Assembly (NCBI RefSeq): GCF_016808335.1
Contig: NC_053142.1
Location: forward strand, 3,051,802-3,115,801
Direction of reading: 5' to 3'
DNA: 64,000 nucleotides
Source of the DNA: Panicum virgatum
Taxonomy: Eukaryota; Streptophyta; Magnoliopsida; Poales; Poaceae
Positions within the stretch are counted from its first letter, which is position 1, and every line of letters starts with the position of its first letter. The position numbers were made by a program, and so were the translations under genes. Positions 47,841-57,934 of this stretch are shown here, in pieces. The notes beneath the pieces are model-generated. The model ran no database searches and was not told the DNA's origin. It saw only the letters and a program-made list of their open reading frames with translations.

Positions 47841-48280
47841 AACTTCTGTGGCCCTGGGAGCTGATGGCAGCATGGGCTCTTGCACCGGCAACAGTTACAG
47901 CGGTGTCGTAGGGGGAGGCAAAGGCTCAGCCTCAACATTGTGTAGTAGCAGCGCGAGCACCACGGGCGGCTGGGACAGCGGAGCCACGCCGCAAGGCCGG
48001 GTGACGGCGACGATGGGCCAGCGCGAGCGGCTCTGGGCGACGGCGAGTTTCAGGAAGCGCGCTTGGGCGTGGGAGTCTGGAGCCGGTCCTGTTCGGTCAA
48101 CGAGCACGTTTTGGGATGACCGGATGAGGTGAATTGGTCAATGTCTGTGGGTATATGGGCGGGTATAGGCCACGACGGTGAGATAAATAATTAGTTATGG
48201 GCAGAAACATTCCCCAACTCACAGCTTTTATAAGTCTCGTGAGAAAAGTTTTCAATTGTTTTTTATCTTTATTGTATAGA

Positions 48281-48360
48281 TCTGTGAAACTGAGCTGCTC
48301 AAGCGAACTCGATAAGTCCCCTTAGTATACTTGCATTGTGGGCAGGCCGGCTAATGTGGG
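48281..48360 (+). repeat. Paralogous empty site of the large CACTA element
   Basis: TCTGTGAAACTGAGCTGCTC at 48,281-48,300 joins the left flank (TCTGTGAAACTGA, ending 29,711) and right flank (TGAGCTGCTCA, from 38,926) of the 9.2-kb CACTA element, with a single TGA. A further shared run, TTGCATTGTGGGCAGGCC, follows in both places. Confidence 0.8.
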
Positions 48361-48422
48361 TAAGCGAACTCGATAAGTTGTTGACGCAAAAATCCCACCG
48401 TGTAGGATCCTGGCACTCCATG

Positions 48423-49031
48423 TGTTAGAGTGCGCAGCGGAAATCGGCCCAGCCCACTATACCCACGAGCTGGAGCTCTATCAGGCCTGGGTCCATCAGA
48501 GTCCAACTAACTAAGACCTCAGGCCTAACTCAACCTAAAAGACTAGCCTGATGGGTGAGAATTGTCTCACCTTATATATTGTGCTCCCCCACCATCAATT
48601 TTTGATGTGGGACTAAATCTAACAACCTCCCCTGTCACACATCGGGCCCAACTATTCTATCACGTACCACCCATGTGATCTCCCGAAAGACATTCTAACA
48701 AGCCCTGAGTCCAACTCTCCAGTCACACACAACCCGTGCGACCTTCTGGAGACGTTCATGGGCTCCCCCATCACCATGTGACCCCGGAGATTTTTCAGAT
48801 TTTCCAACCTTCGGCTATGATAACACTTGTTAAAGTGCGCAGCGGAATTTGACCCGGCTCGCTATAACCACAAGCCGGTGTCCTACCAGGCCTATGGTCC
48901 ACTAGAGCCCAACCAACCAAGACATCGGATCTAACTCAATCCAAAAGACTAACCTGATAGGTGAGGGTTGCGCCCACCTTATATGTTGTACTCCCCCACC
49001 ATCAATTTCAGACGTGGGACTAAATCTAACA
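48423..49031 (-). mobile_element. Complete TRIM retrotransposon (609 bp)
   Basis: Two direct LTRs of about 203 bp (48,423-48,624 and 48,828-49,031), each TG...CA (TGTTAGAG/TGTTAAAG ... ATCTAACA), flank an internal region of about 203 bp. A perfect 5-bp target duplication CCATG stands at 48,418-48,422 and 49,032-49,036. On the minus strand the sequence just inside the 5' LTR reads TGTTATCATAGCC, 11 of 13 bases of the usual initiator-Met-tRNA primer site. Just before the 3' LTR is a polypurine tract, AGGGGAGGT. There is no coding sequence. The size and layout are those of terminal-repeat retrotransposons in miniature, which move in trans. Confidence 0.92.
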
Positions 49032-49149
49032 CCATGTATGCTAGGCCGGGGAGATCTACTTTGCTCTATCGTACCAAACCCAATCGGCGCGCGTACGATG
49101 CGCTTGCCATGCCAGTCAATTTGACCTACAATTGACAAGAAAGGTAAAA

Positions 49150-49870
49150 GTTAAATTTCGGGGGCTATCGGCTGGAAACTCGAAGATGTTACTGAGGCTG
49201 GAAACACCGTCCTAGGGAAAGCCGAGCTGCCCAAGTACTAGCCATGGAGAGTAGTCGGAGATACTTTCCCACCAAGTTTAAAGGCTCAGAGGTAACAGAA
49301 TCTGCCAGTGTACCTGCCAGAATAGAAAGCATGAAGATGTTATTAAGGGTGGAAACACCATCCTAGTGCAAGCAAAGCTGCCCGAGTACTAGCCGTGTGA
49401 AGTAGTCATATATGCCAGAGGTAACAGAATCTGCTAGTGTACCTGCCAGAATAGAAGCATGAAGATGTTATTGAGGGTGGAAACACCATCCTAGTGCAAG
49501 CAAAGCTGCCCGAGTACTAGCCGTGTGAAGTAGTCATATATGTTTTCCCACCGAGTTCAAATGATCGAAGGTAACACAAGCTGCTCGTATACCTGCCGGA
49601 ACAGAAGCACGGAGATGTTACCGAAGGTTGGAACACTGTCCCATGGAAAGCAAAGCTGCCTGAGTACTGGCCATGGCGAGTAGTCGAAGATGCTTTCCCA
49701 CCGAGTTCAAAGGCTCAGAGATAACAGAAATTGCCCGTGTACCGGCTGGAATAGAAGCACATAGATGTTACCGAAGGTGGGAAAATCGTCCCACGGAAAG
49801 CAAAGCTGCCCAAGTATTGGCCATGGCGAGTAGTCAAAGATGCTTTCCCACCAAGTTCAGTGTAAGATCG
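49150..49870 (+). repeat. Tandem array, unit about 150 bp, five copies
   Basis: GAAGATGTTA-TGAG-GTGGAAACACC-like starts recur near 49,182, 49,333, 49,459, 49,611 and 49,763. Each unit contains AAGC-AAGCTGCCC-AGTACT and GTAGTC-A-ATG-TTTCCCACC. The third step is shorter (about 126 bp) because one unit has lost an internal segment. The location next to LTR-like DNA suggests it belonged to a retroelement internal or LTR region. Confidence 0.8.
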
Positions 49871-50690
49871 GATATAGTCTAGCATACAATGACTCAAAGT
49901 TTATACTTGTGAGGCTTAAAATGCTCTACATTCAATTGGGAGGTGGCTATTCGTGTTGCCTGAATCCGGGTGCGTGCTCAAAGAATTGGGGAGTTACAAG
50001 TTGTTCAGTGAAAGTGAACTTATGTTCGAGTGAAAGTGAACTTATGACTGCGAGTGTTCTCTCTATTCTCTATGTGCCGTTCACTGCCCTACGCAGAGGA
50101 CCCATTCCCGTTTTTTTATAGTTCAAGGTGGGCCCATTTACAGAATGACTACCGACCTACTGGAGAGAAGGTGGTCGGCGGATTTCGTTGGTCGGAGCTA
50201 CGTGCTTTTTCGTCAGTCAGACTGGGCGAGTGGTTTCTGACTGAGTTCCTTGATGATGGGCCGCTGTCATGTTCACCATGGTTCGTTAGTCGGAGCGGGA
50301 CTCCTGAGAGGGGAGGTATGTCGACCGCTAGGGGGGGCTTGCCCTTTCAACGTCCCCCCTGACGATACTATCCCGCGGCGGTCATGATAACGCCGTGCCT
50401 AGTGGCTTGAGCTGACGGCTCCTTCAGTTGCCCATCCCATAGGACGCGTAGATGAAACATGGCAGTGGGCACTGTTACCTGCGTGGGTGCAGCGACCTTT
50501 GTGTATGACGGGTCCGTGCGCTTCGTATGCTTCGTATACAGGTCGTCAGGTCGTGGTGTATGGGCAAAACCTTCCCCAGCGCGGTCAGATTGGTGGACCC
50601 TGGGCAACCCGGGTGACCCAGCGCACGGTTATCTAGCCGTGGTGGGCTCAGGAGTTTCCTAGGATCGTGAAGGTCAGGAATTCTATACAT
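49871..50690 (+). mobile_element. LTR-like retroelement remnant
   Basis: Contains TTTTTATAGTTCAAGGTGGG (near 50,113), a TATA-type element followed by sequence typical of gypsy LTRs in grasses, then GTCGG-rich U5-like sequence. It ends near ATTCTATACATTTTTCG. No partner LTR or coding domain was identified. Confidence 0.4.
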
Positions 50691-50739
50691 TTTTCGAAAA
50701 AAAATTTCTTCTTCATCTTCTAATATTTAAGATTCGTGT

Positions 50740-51260
50740 AAATCATCTCAACCGTTGAATTTTTTCAACTCTAATTTTCTTCCTCCTCCTGCCCTCTTCC
50801 TCACCGTGCGCCGCCGCCGCCCCTGATACTGAGCTCCGCCCGCCACCGCGTGCTCGCCTCGTCGCGAGTGCCGCACACGCCTGCCTGATGCCTACTGCTG
50901 CCGCGCATGCCTGCCGCACGCTACAGCACTGCTGCTCTCGCGGCACGCGGCGCATGCTGCTGCTACCGCACGCTGCCGCTGCTGCCGCGCGCTGCCACCA
51001 ATGCCTGCCGCGCCGCGCGTCGCGCCACGCTGCGGCCCTGCTGCTGCCACTGCGTGCTGCTGCGCTGCCGGGCACGCCGATGTCGGAGAAGAAACACCCC
51101 GCTCGCTAGAGAAGAAATCTTCAACATTTTTATTTCAGCATTTTCAACATTTTATATCTCCAATTTCAATATTTGTCTTTGCAGTTTAACATTTTAAAAG
51201 CCAAATGTTGAATGTATTTTACAAAATATTGAGTTAACTTTACTAAAATATTGAACATAT
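50740..51260. repeat. Repeat with GC-rich (GCTGC-rich) core, no gene
   Basis: AT-rich flanks with TTCAACATTT/AACATTTTAAA words surround a core of repeated CGCTGC and GCTGCTGC from 50,810 to 51,080. The alanine/cysteine-rich frames are artefacts of the repeat. From 51,260 to 51,486 nothing is recognised. Confidence 0.35.
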
Positions 51261-51486
51261 TTGCAGCAGATAATTGGACCAAGTGGGCTTTAAAGATGAA
51301 TGTCTTATCTATCTTCCACAAGATAGATAGGAACCCCCCCTGAAGATGAGGTCCTAGTTTATGTTCTGCTTTAGCCCTTATTATAGGCCCACTAAGGACC
51401 CTGGGTCCTTGGACCTGTTGCGACGCAAATTTACTATCAGGTGGTCGGAACACCCACGTAATATTAGACCCACAATTAAAAGTAGC

Positions 51487-51968
51487 AAACTATAGCCAAA
51501 GTCAAAATCACCTCTTAAACTATAGTTTAGTTCATTTTACAACCCCTCACCCCACAAACTATATCCTTTGATTCAAATTACCCCTTAATACAATTTGACT
51601 TTTTTATTTCTCCATACATAGATGGAGTTTTAAGTTGAAATTTTAGAAGATGATAGTACACAATATAACACATGTTAGAAAAAATACATCTTAATTTTGT
51701 TTTATTATTTTGATAGCTTAGGATATTTAATAATAAATTAATCATTGGTATTCAAAATTATATGAAAAATAATGATGAAAAATTACAAAATATTTTATTA
51801 ATACCAAATATGATGTCCACTACTATCCTGCAAAATTTAAAATTAAAATTCAATCTGTGTATGGAGAAATAAAAAAGATAAATTGTAATGAACTAAATCG
51901 TATAGTTTAGAAGATAAATTGAACCAAGTTATAGTTTATAAGATTATTCAGACTCTGACTATACTTAA
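51487..51968. mobile_element. MITE with about 50-bp imperfect inverted repeats
   Basis: The left arm GCAAACTATAGCCAAAGTCA followed by CTCTTAAACTATAGTTTAG is mirrored at the right by CTATAGTTTATAAGATTATTC and GACTCTGACTATACTTAAA. The interior is AT-rich and noncoding. Confidence 0.55.
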
Positions 51969-52100
51969 AGGGAGTAAATTAGACTTTTTTCTAAACAATA
52001 TTACAATCTCTCGTGATGAATGGTCGACTCAAAGGGAATTCCGCCAGACATAGCTACTAATTATATTCACTTGCAAAAAAAAGTTGATCCTGATTCCATT

Positions 52101-52393
52101 TTTTGTTTGAGAAACACAGTACAGACGCAGATACTAACAAATACATGCACACTCAACCCTATGAATACACGCATGCAACTCTACCCCTATGAGCACCTCC
52201 GAGAGACTGAGCCAGCAAATTCTCGAGATTGACGAAATCACCACAGGTGCTTCGCTGTTGACGGGAACGTCTCCTACCACTGAAAGCACAAACACCGTTA
52301 AATCCTAGAAAATTTGCTCCCACAGGGAGTCGAACCCAGGACCTCAGATGCTAGTGAGGATCATGTAACCACTAGGCTACAGGCGCTTTCGCA
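52101..52393 (-). mobile_element. tRNA-derived SINE with target duplication
   Basis: On the minus strand the 5' end contains the A box TAGCCTAGTGGTTA and the B box GGTTCGACTCC. The element ends in GTTTCTCAAACAAAAAA. The direct repeats ATCCTGATTCCATT (52,087-52,100) and ATCCTAATTCCATT (52,394-52,407) flank it, differing at one base. It lies about 350 bp upstream of the arginase start codon. No protein is encoded. Confidence 0.8.
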
Positions 52394-52748
52394 ATCCTAA
52401 TTCCATTGAAACACATGCAACAAAATCCTGTCCCACGTTATATGTATACTCCCTCCATCTTAAAAAGACGGTAACTCTCGCTTCTTGAGAAATTAAATAA
52501 TTTTAAGTTTAATCAAATTTATGCAAAATATGATTAATATTTGTATTATAAAAATAAATATTATTAGATTAATTATGTACTATATGTTTATATTAAATTT
52601 ATTTGAATATATGAATACTAATAATACTTTATAAATTTAATCAAATATAAAATCGGGGTGGGGTGGGGTAGGCAGCGCAGTTGCGGTACGTCTCCTGTTC
52701 ACCTCCCGATAGAATGAGAGGAGAGGACAGGCCGAGCCGCGGTCGGAG

Positions 52749-55700
52749 ATGGGCGGCACAGCGGCGGGGACCAAGTGGATCCACCACATCCAGCGCCTCT
52801 GCGCGGCTAAGGTGTCAGCGGAGGCGGTGGAGCGGGGGCAGAGCCGGGTCATCGACGCCTCCCTCACCCTCATCCGTGAGCGGGCAAAGCTCAAGGTCAG
52901 TGCGTGCATCCATTCGCCGGCTCACTCCCTAAAATTCCCTTCTTTTCTCAGCCTTGTCCTGATCCTACTAATACCCTACTGTTCTGTATCCGCTCTTGTT
53001 CTTCTGAATATTCTATTCCATGCAAATATGCGATTCGAGTCGATTGGGATGCTTCTTTGTGTCCCCATTTCGGCCCCATTAACGGCGATCAATCAGTAAC
53101 CTTAAAAGAGAATCGGCAAAACTTCTTTTGTCCTGCATTTCGCCCTTCTTTTTCTGGTGGAGACTGAATGTCAGTCAGATATTGTCGATAGGAATCGGCA
53201 CGAGTCTTTTCCCCCTCTTTGTTTCTCCACATGTGGTGGTGATACGGCCTGGTTCCCTAATCAGCAGTGCTTCTATCCCTACCGAGTTGCATTCATTATA
53301 CTAGTAGAATACAAGTTAATTAATACAGCTGGAGCAAACAGATCACTTAGTCAACAACAATTGCTGCTGCGGCTATTTCTTTCTTCTTTTGTAGTCATTG
53401 TTTATAGCTTTTTTCAGCTCAGGATGGGTACTAATCAGAAGGGAACATGCCAGCGTTACACCAAAAATTGATACTGATTTGCCGCTATGCTTTTGCATGT
53501 TACTCTTTACATGCAATGCAAGAAAGGTGCAGAAGCTAATATTAGTAGACTTAAAACCACCCAATTGTTTATTTGTTCAGTTTGAGTTAAGCACGGTCCC
53601 ATGTGATTGACTGATTACTACAGTGCAGTTTGGTCTGGCCCTCATTCACAATTTGTAAACACCTGCTACTGTGGTTACAATTTGTGTGCTGTGTTTTTTT
53701 ACCCTTGACTATTAGTTGGGAAAAACCATCTGAGGCCTCAGTATGTTTGGAAACTTGCTTTAGACATATGCAGTTTGAGTCTTTTTAAACCTGTAACACG
53801 GTTCTCTAGTGCCACCATGATTAAGATAGGATAAGAAAGCTGCCATGTTATGAGAAAAGGCCCAATTATTTATTCACTTCAGCAGGAATTCAGCATCCTG
53901 ATAGTTAAAAAAGTGTTTCATTTCGAAAGCAGGGACATCTGACAGAAGAGTGTAGAAAATTTCCTAGTCATAAAGTAAAATTTTACTTCTGTTTTGTTCT
54001 TTACTATGTTCCGTTTGTGAATAAGTCCCAGTTCTGTTTGATAGTTACATCTGATACACCTCTAAAAACAGTTTGGCTTTTTTCTTTCACCATTAGGAAA
54101 AAGAATCTGAGGCCTATGCAGGCACTTGTTTTCAATTTATCTAGCTGTCTTTCAGGACCTGTAACATGGTTCTTTAATAACAACATGGGTAAGATGTGGT
54201 CAAAGCTGACATGCAGAGTCTCAGTACATTATTTGCTTCAATAAGGAACCTATGGCTTTGCTAGTTAAAAATTGTTCCGTTTGAAAGGGCAAGTCTCATG
54301 CGTAACGTTGCCACATCTGAACAGAGGGTGTGCAAATAGTTTATTATTCTGTAAATACCTTTTTTCTTCTTTTCTAAGTGCTTACTCTGTTCATGTTTGT
54401 GATTAAACCCCTGTTCTCATTTATAGGTACATCTAATCAGATCAAGGAAAAGCGTTATACTTCAATGAACAACAAGTTAACGCTTCTTCAGAAAAAAAAA
54501 AGCTTCCTGCTATTTTGTTGTAATGTGTACTTATACTTGGGTAGGCAGAGTTGCTGCATGCTCTGGGTGGCGTGAAAGCTTCAGCATCACTTTTAGGGGT
54601 CCCTCTTGGTCACAACTCATCCTTTCTACAAGGCCCTGCATTTGCTCCTGCCCGCATAAGGGAGGCCATTTGGTGTGGAAGCACAAACTCTAGCACAGAA
54701 GAAGGTACGATTAATACAATTGAACATAGAGTAGCATGCATAAAATGTTTGAAACATTACAATAAAAAGCATGGTTTTCCTGCTAAACAGGCAAAGAATT
54801 GAATGATCCTCGGGTGCTAACTGATGTTGGTGATGTCCCTATTCAAGAGATCCGTTGACTGTGGTGTCGAAGATGACAGATTGATGCATGTAATTAGTGA
54901 GTCTGTCAAAACAGTGATGGAGGAGGTAAACATATCATCCCATGGAGATTGCTTCGTAATCTTTTTTTTCTTGATTATTCGAGATACTTACCTATTTATA
55001 GGTATCATTTAGTAGTACACTGTCTACAGTGTTATCTCGGAAACTGGAAATTGGCCCTAATACAGTGATACTCATTTTTGTAAAAGTTCTGGTTTTCTAT
55101 TTGGGTTCACATATTTATTCAGAGTGGCACATTGTTGTGTAGGAGCCTCTTCGACCGTTGGTGTTAGGAGGCGATCACTCAATATCCTATCCAGTGGTTA
55201 GAGCTGTGTCTGAAAAGCTTGGAGGACCTGTTGACATTCTTCATCTTGACGCACATCCAGATATCTATGATTGTTTTGAAGGAAACACTTATTCACATGC
55301 CTCTTCATTTGCCAGAATAATGGAAGGTGGTTATGCCAGGAGACTTCTACAGGTAATTGTGTTATTTCATCTCTGCATTCCGAGTTCAAGTAAAATATCA
55401 ATACCAATATCTATTTGGTTTCATGAAGTTGATGGATACTTCCAATATCCATCAATTTTGTATTAGGCCAAGGGCTATCATGGTTTCAACAATGCCTGAC
55501 TGGATCTCACTAAACTTTTACTACGCTACAACTGCAATAAGTTTTCTTCCCTTGATTGAGTAGGCTTGAGATTTTGATGCCTTTGATTTTGCAAGCTGCT
55601 CTCCCGTCACTAGCATGAATACCAATTTGTTATCATGTTTCTGTTGCCCCTATTGTGAACCCAATGTGTTTCAGGTTGGATTAAGATCGATTACGAAAGA

Positions 55701-56261
55701 AGGACGTGACCAAGGGAAGAGATTTGGCATGGAACAGTATGAGATGCGGACCTTCTCAAAGGACTGCGAGAAGCTTGAGAATCTGGTAACATACTTTAGT
55801 ATGATAACGTTAATGTCAGTTTGCAAGGGATTCCAGTTTTAATTGTCAACTTAAGTTGATATACTCAATTAACAATTATTTGATGCATATCTTAATTTTA
55901 AAATTAAAATGAATTGTGATAACCTATGTGATCCTTGTATTTCTGTAATTTGCAGATCATCAGTGACCTAAACTCATTTCAATGTTCTGTTTCCCTGCAG
56001 AAACTTGGGGAAGGCGTAAAAGGAGTGTATGTGTCAGTTGATGTGGACTGCCTTGACCCGGCGTTTGCTCCTGGTGTCTCTCATATTGAGCCTGGGGGCC
56101 TCTCATTTCGCGACGTGCTCAACATCCTCCAGAATCTGCAGGGCGATGTTGTTGCCGCCGATGTGGTGGAGTTCAACCCGCAGCGCAACACGGTGGATGG
56201 GATGACAGCTATGGTTGCTGCGAAGCTGGTCCGGGAGCTCACTGCTAAGATCTCCAAGTGA
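52749..56261 (+). pseudogene. Arginase gene carrying a one-base insertion in exon 3
   Basis: Six exons: 52,749-52,895, 54,545-54,704, 54,791-54,925, 55,143-55,352, 55,675-55,785 and 56,001-56,261, all with GT-AG borders. The product would be about 340 aa, the normal length for plant arginase, which hydrolyses arginine to ornithine and urea in mitochondria. The N-terminus is MGGTAAGTKWIHHIQRLCAA. The Mn-binding motifs are GGDHS, DAHPDIYD and SVDVDCLDPAFAPG. The C-terminus is ELTAKISK. The exon lengths sum to 1,021 coding bases, one too many. In exon 3 the codons for VPIQEIR are followed by an extra T (54,855-54,856), giving TGA at once; removing it restores DCGVEDDRLM. Everything else, including splice sites and active-site residues, is intact. 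Either the allele is a recent null or this is an assembly error, so the pseudogene label is provisional. Intron 1 is 1.65 kb. Confidence 0.92.
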
Positions 56262-56717
56262 ACCAGTGAGGATGGCACCATCTTGACTCTGAAAGTTGAT
56301 TGTTTCCTGGCATGCTGGCTGGATGAGGCATGGCGGATTTGACATGTGACAAGGATATGTTAATTAGGTTGCAGTAATACTGGAAAGCAATAATTGGAAA
56401 GTTGTCTCAATGTAGCATGGGCTAGAATCTTGGTGGTGTGCTATGCTCATGCATATACATATACTAGACCAGATGTCCAGATGCTCTAATAGTCAGTAAG
56501 TTTCTTAATATTTGGATTGATTAGGCAGCGGGGGATACTAAACCATATCACTATTGTTCATTTTCTTAAATATTTTTTTCTCAAAAAAAAAGAATCTGGT
56601 ATACTTTGGGAAAAAAATAGAGTCATTACCAAAAAATAAATCCACAAAATGTGAGCCCTGAAGGCTGAAGCACCGGCCGGTAGCAGTGAGGAAGGAGAAA
56701 ATCTGACGAGCTCAGCT

Positions 56718-57934
56718 ATGGGCACCACCGCCGGGGAGCCTCCGGCGGTCCACCCGGCCGTGCTTTTCATCCGCCGCCCGGGCGCGCCCTTCTCCAACGC
56801 GATGCACCAGCGCTTCCGCGTCCTGGACTCGGTGGCCTCTGGTGAGCCGCTCGCCGCTTTCCTCGCCGCCGCCGCAGCCAAGCCCGACCCGCCTCGCGCC
56901 GCGGTCATCATGGGAGGCGGCGTCGTCCGTGCGGACGCCTCGTTCCTCGACGCCGTCCTCTCCATCCGCTGCCTCGTCAGCACGGCCGCGGGCGTCGACC
57001 ACATCGACCTTGCCGAGTGCGCGCGCCGCGGCGTCGCCGTCGCCAACTCCGGGACCGTCTACTCCGCCGACGTCGCCGACCACGCCGTTGGCATGCTCGT
57101 CGACGTGATCCGGCGCGTGTCGGCGGCAGAGCGATTCGTCCGGCGTGGTCTCTGGCCGGTGCAGGGGGACTACGCTCTCGGATCCACGGTGAGCTCTTGA
57201 CTTGGTGATTTCCTCACCGAAATCTGTACTAGTCCTAACGCAATATGGTACGGTGCTGGACGAATTGAATCAATACTTGACCCTCTCGTCGCCTTCAGTA
57301 GATTCGTTTCAGGAATCAGGATGGAGTTTGATGCTTTCAAATCTCAATTAGGTGGATGTAATTCATGTAATTTCGAATTTGCATCCGAATCTGAGGTGTT
57401 TGTTGCTTTCAGCTGCGTGGCAAGCGCGTTGGAATCATCGGCTTGGGGAACATTGGATCACTGATCGCAAAGAGGCTTGAAGCCTTTGGCTGTGTCATCC
57501 ACTACAACTCCAGAGGACCCAAGGATTCAGTGGCTTACAAGTACTTTCCTGATGTCCATGATCTTGCCTCTGAATCAGAAGTGCTTGTTGTTGCATGCGC
57601 ACTGAACAAGGAGACACGCCACGTTGTCAGCAAGGATGTTTTGGAGGCCCTAGGAACGGATGGGATTGTCATAAACATTGGTCGAGGAGCAAGCATCGAC
57701 GAGGCGGAGCTGGTCATAGCTCTGAAAGAGGGAAGGATTGCAGGAGCTGGCCTTGATGTCTTCGAGAATGAACCCGCGGTGCCATCTGATCTCCTGTCCA
57801 TGGACAATGTTGTTCTGACGCCCCATTCAGCGGTTTTCACATTGGAGTCGAGGTCAGACCTGTGTGAGCACTTGATATGCAACCTTGAAGCTTTCTTCTC
57901 CGGTAAGCCGTTGCTCACGCCGGTCCTTCCCTGA
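56718..57934 (+). CDS. Hydroxypyruvate/glyoxylate reductase-like D-2-hydroxyacid dehydrogenase
   Basis: Two exons, 56,718-57,188 and 57,413-57,934, phase 0, 330 aa. It belongs to the D-isomer-specific 2-hydroxyacid dehydrogenases; plant HPR2/HPR3-type members reduce hydroxypyruvate and glyoxylate with NAD(P)H as a bypass of peroxisomal photorespiration. The Rossmann motif GIIGLGNIG is at residues 164-172. The catalytic triad is visible: Arg248 in NIGRGAS, Glu277 in DVFENEP and His295 in LTPHSA. The N-terminal catalytic half contains [14 protein letters not shown] and [19 protein letters not shown]. No N-terminal targeting peptide or peroxisomal C-terminal tripeptide (it ends PVLP) is evident, which suggests a cytosolic enzyme. 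The start is the first ATG after the arginase gene, 457 bp downstream of its stop, and matches family length. Exon 1 is very GC-rich, as is usual for grass genes. Confidence 0.93.

Noticed and set aside
48423..49031. Two adjacent independent repeats
   Set aside because: The TG...CA borders, primer site, polypurine tract and shared CCATG duplication show that they are the two LTRs of one TRIM.
52320..52390. Possible tRNA gene on the minus strand
   Set aside because: A and B boxes are present but no cloverleaf with an acceptor stem forms, and the sequence continues into a SINE body with target duplications.
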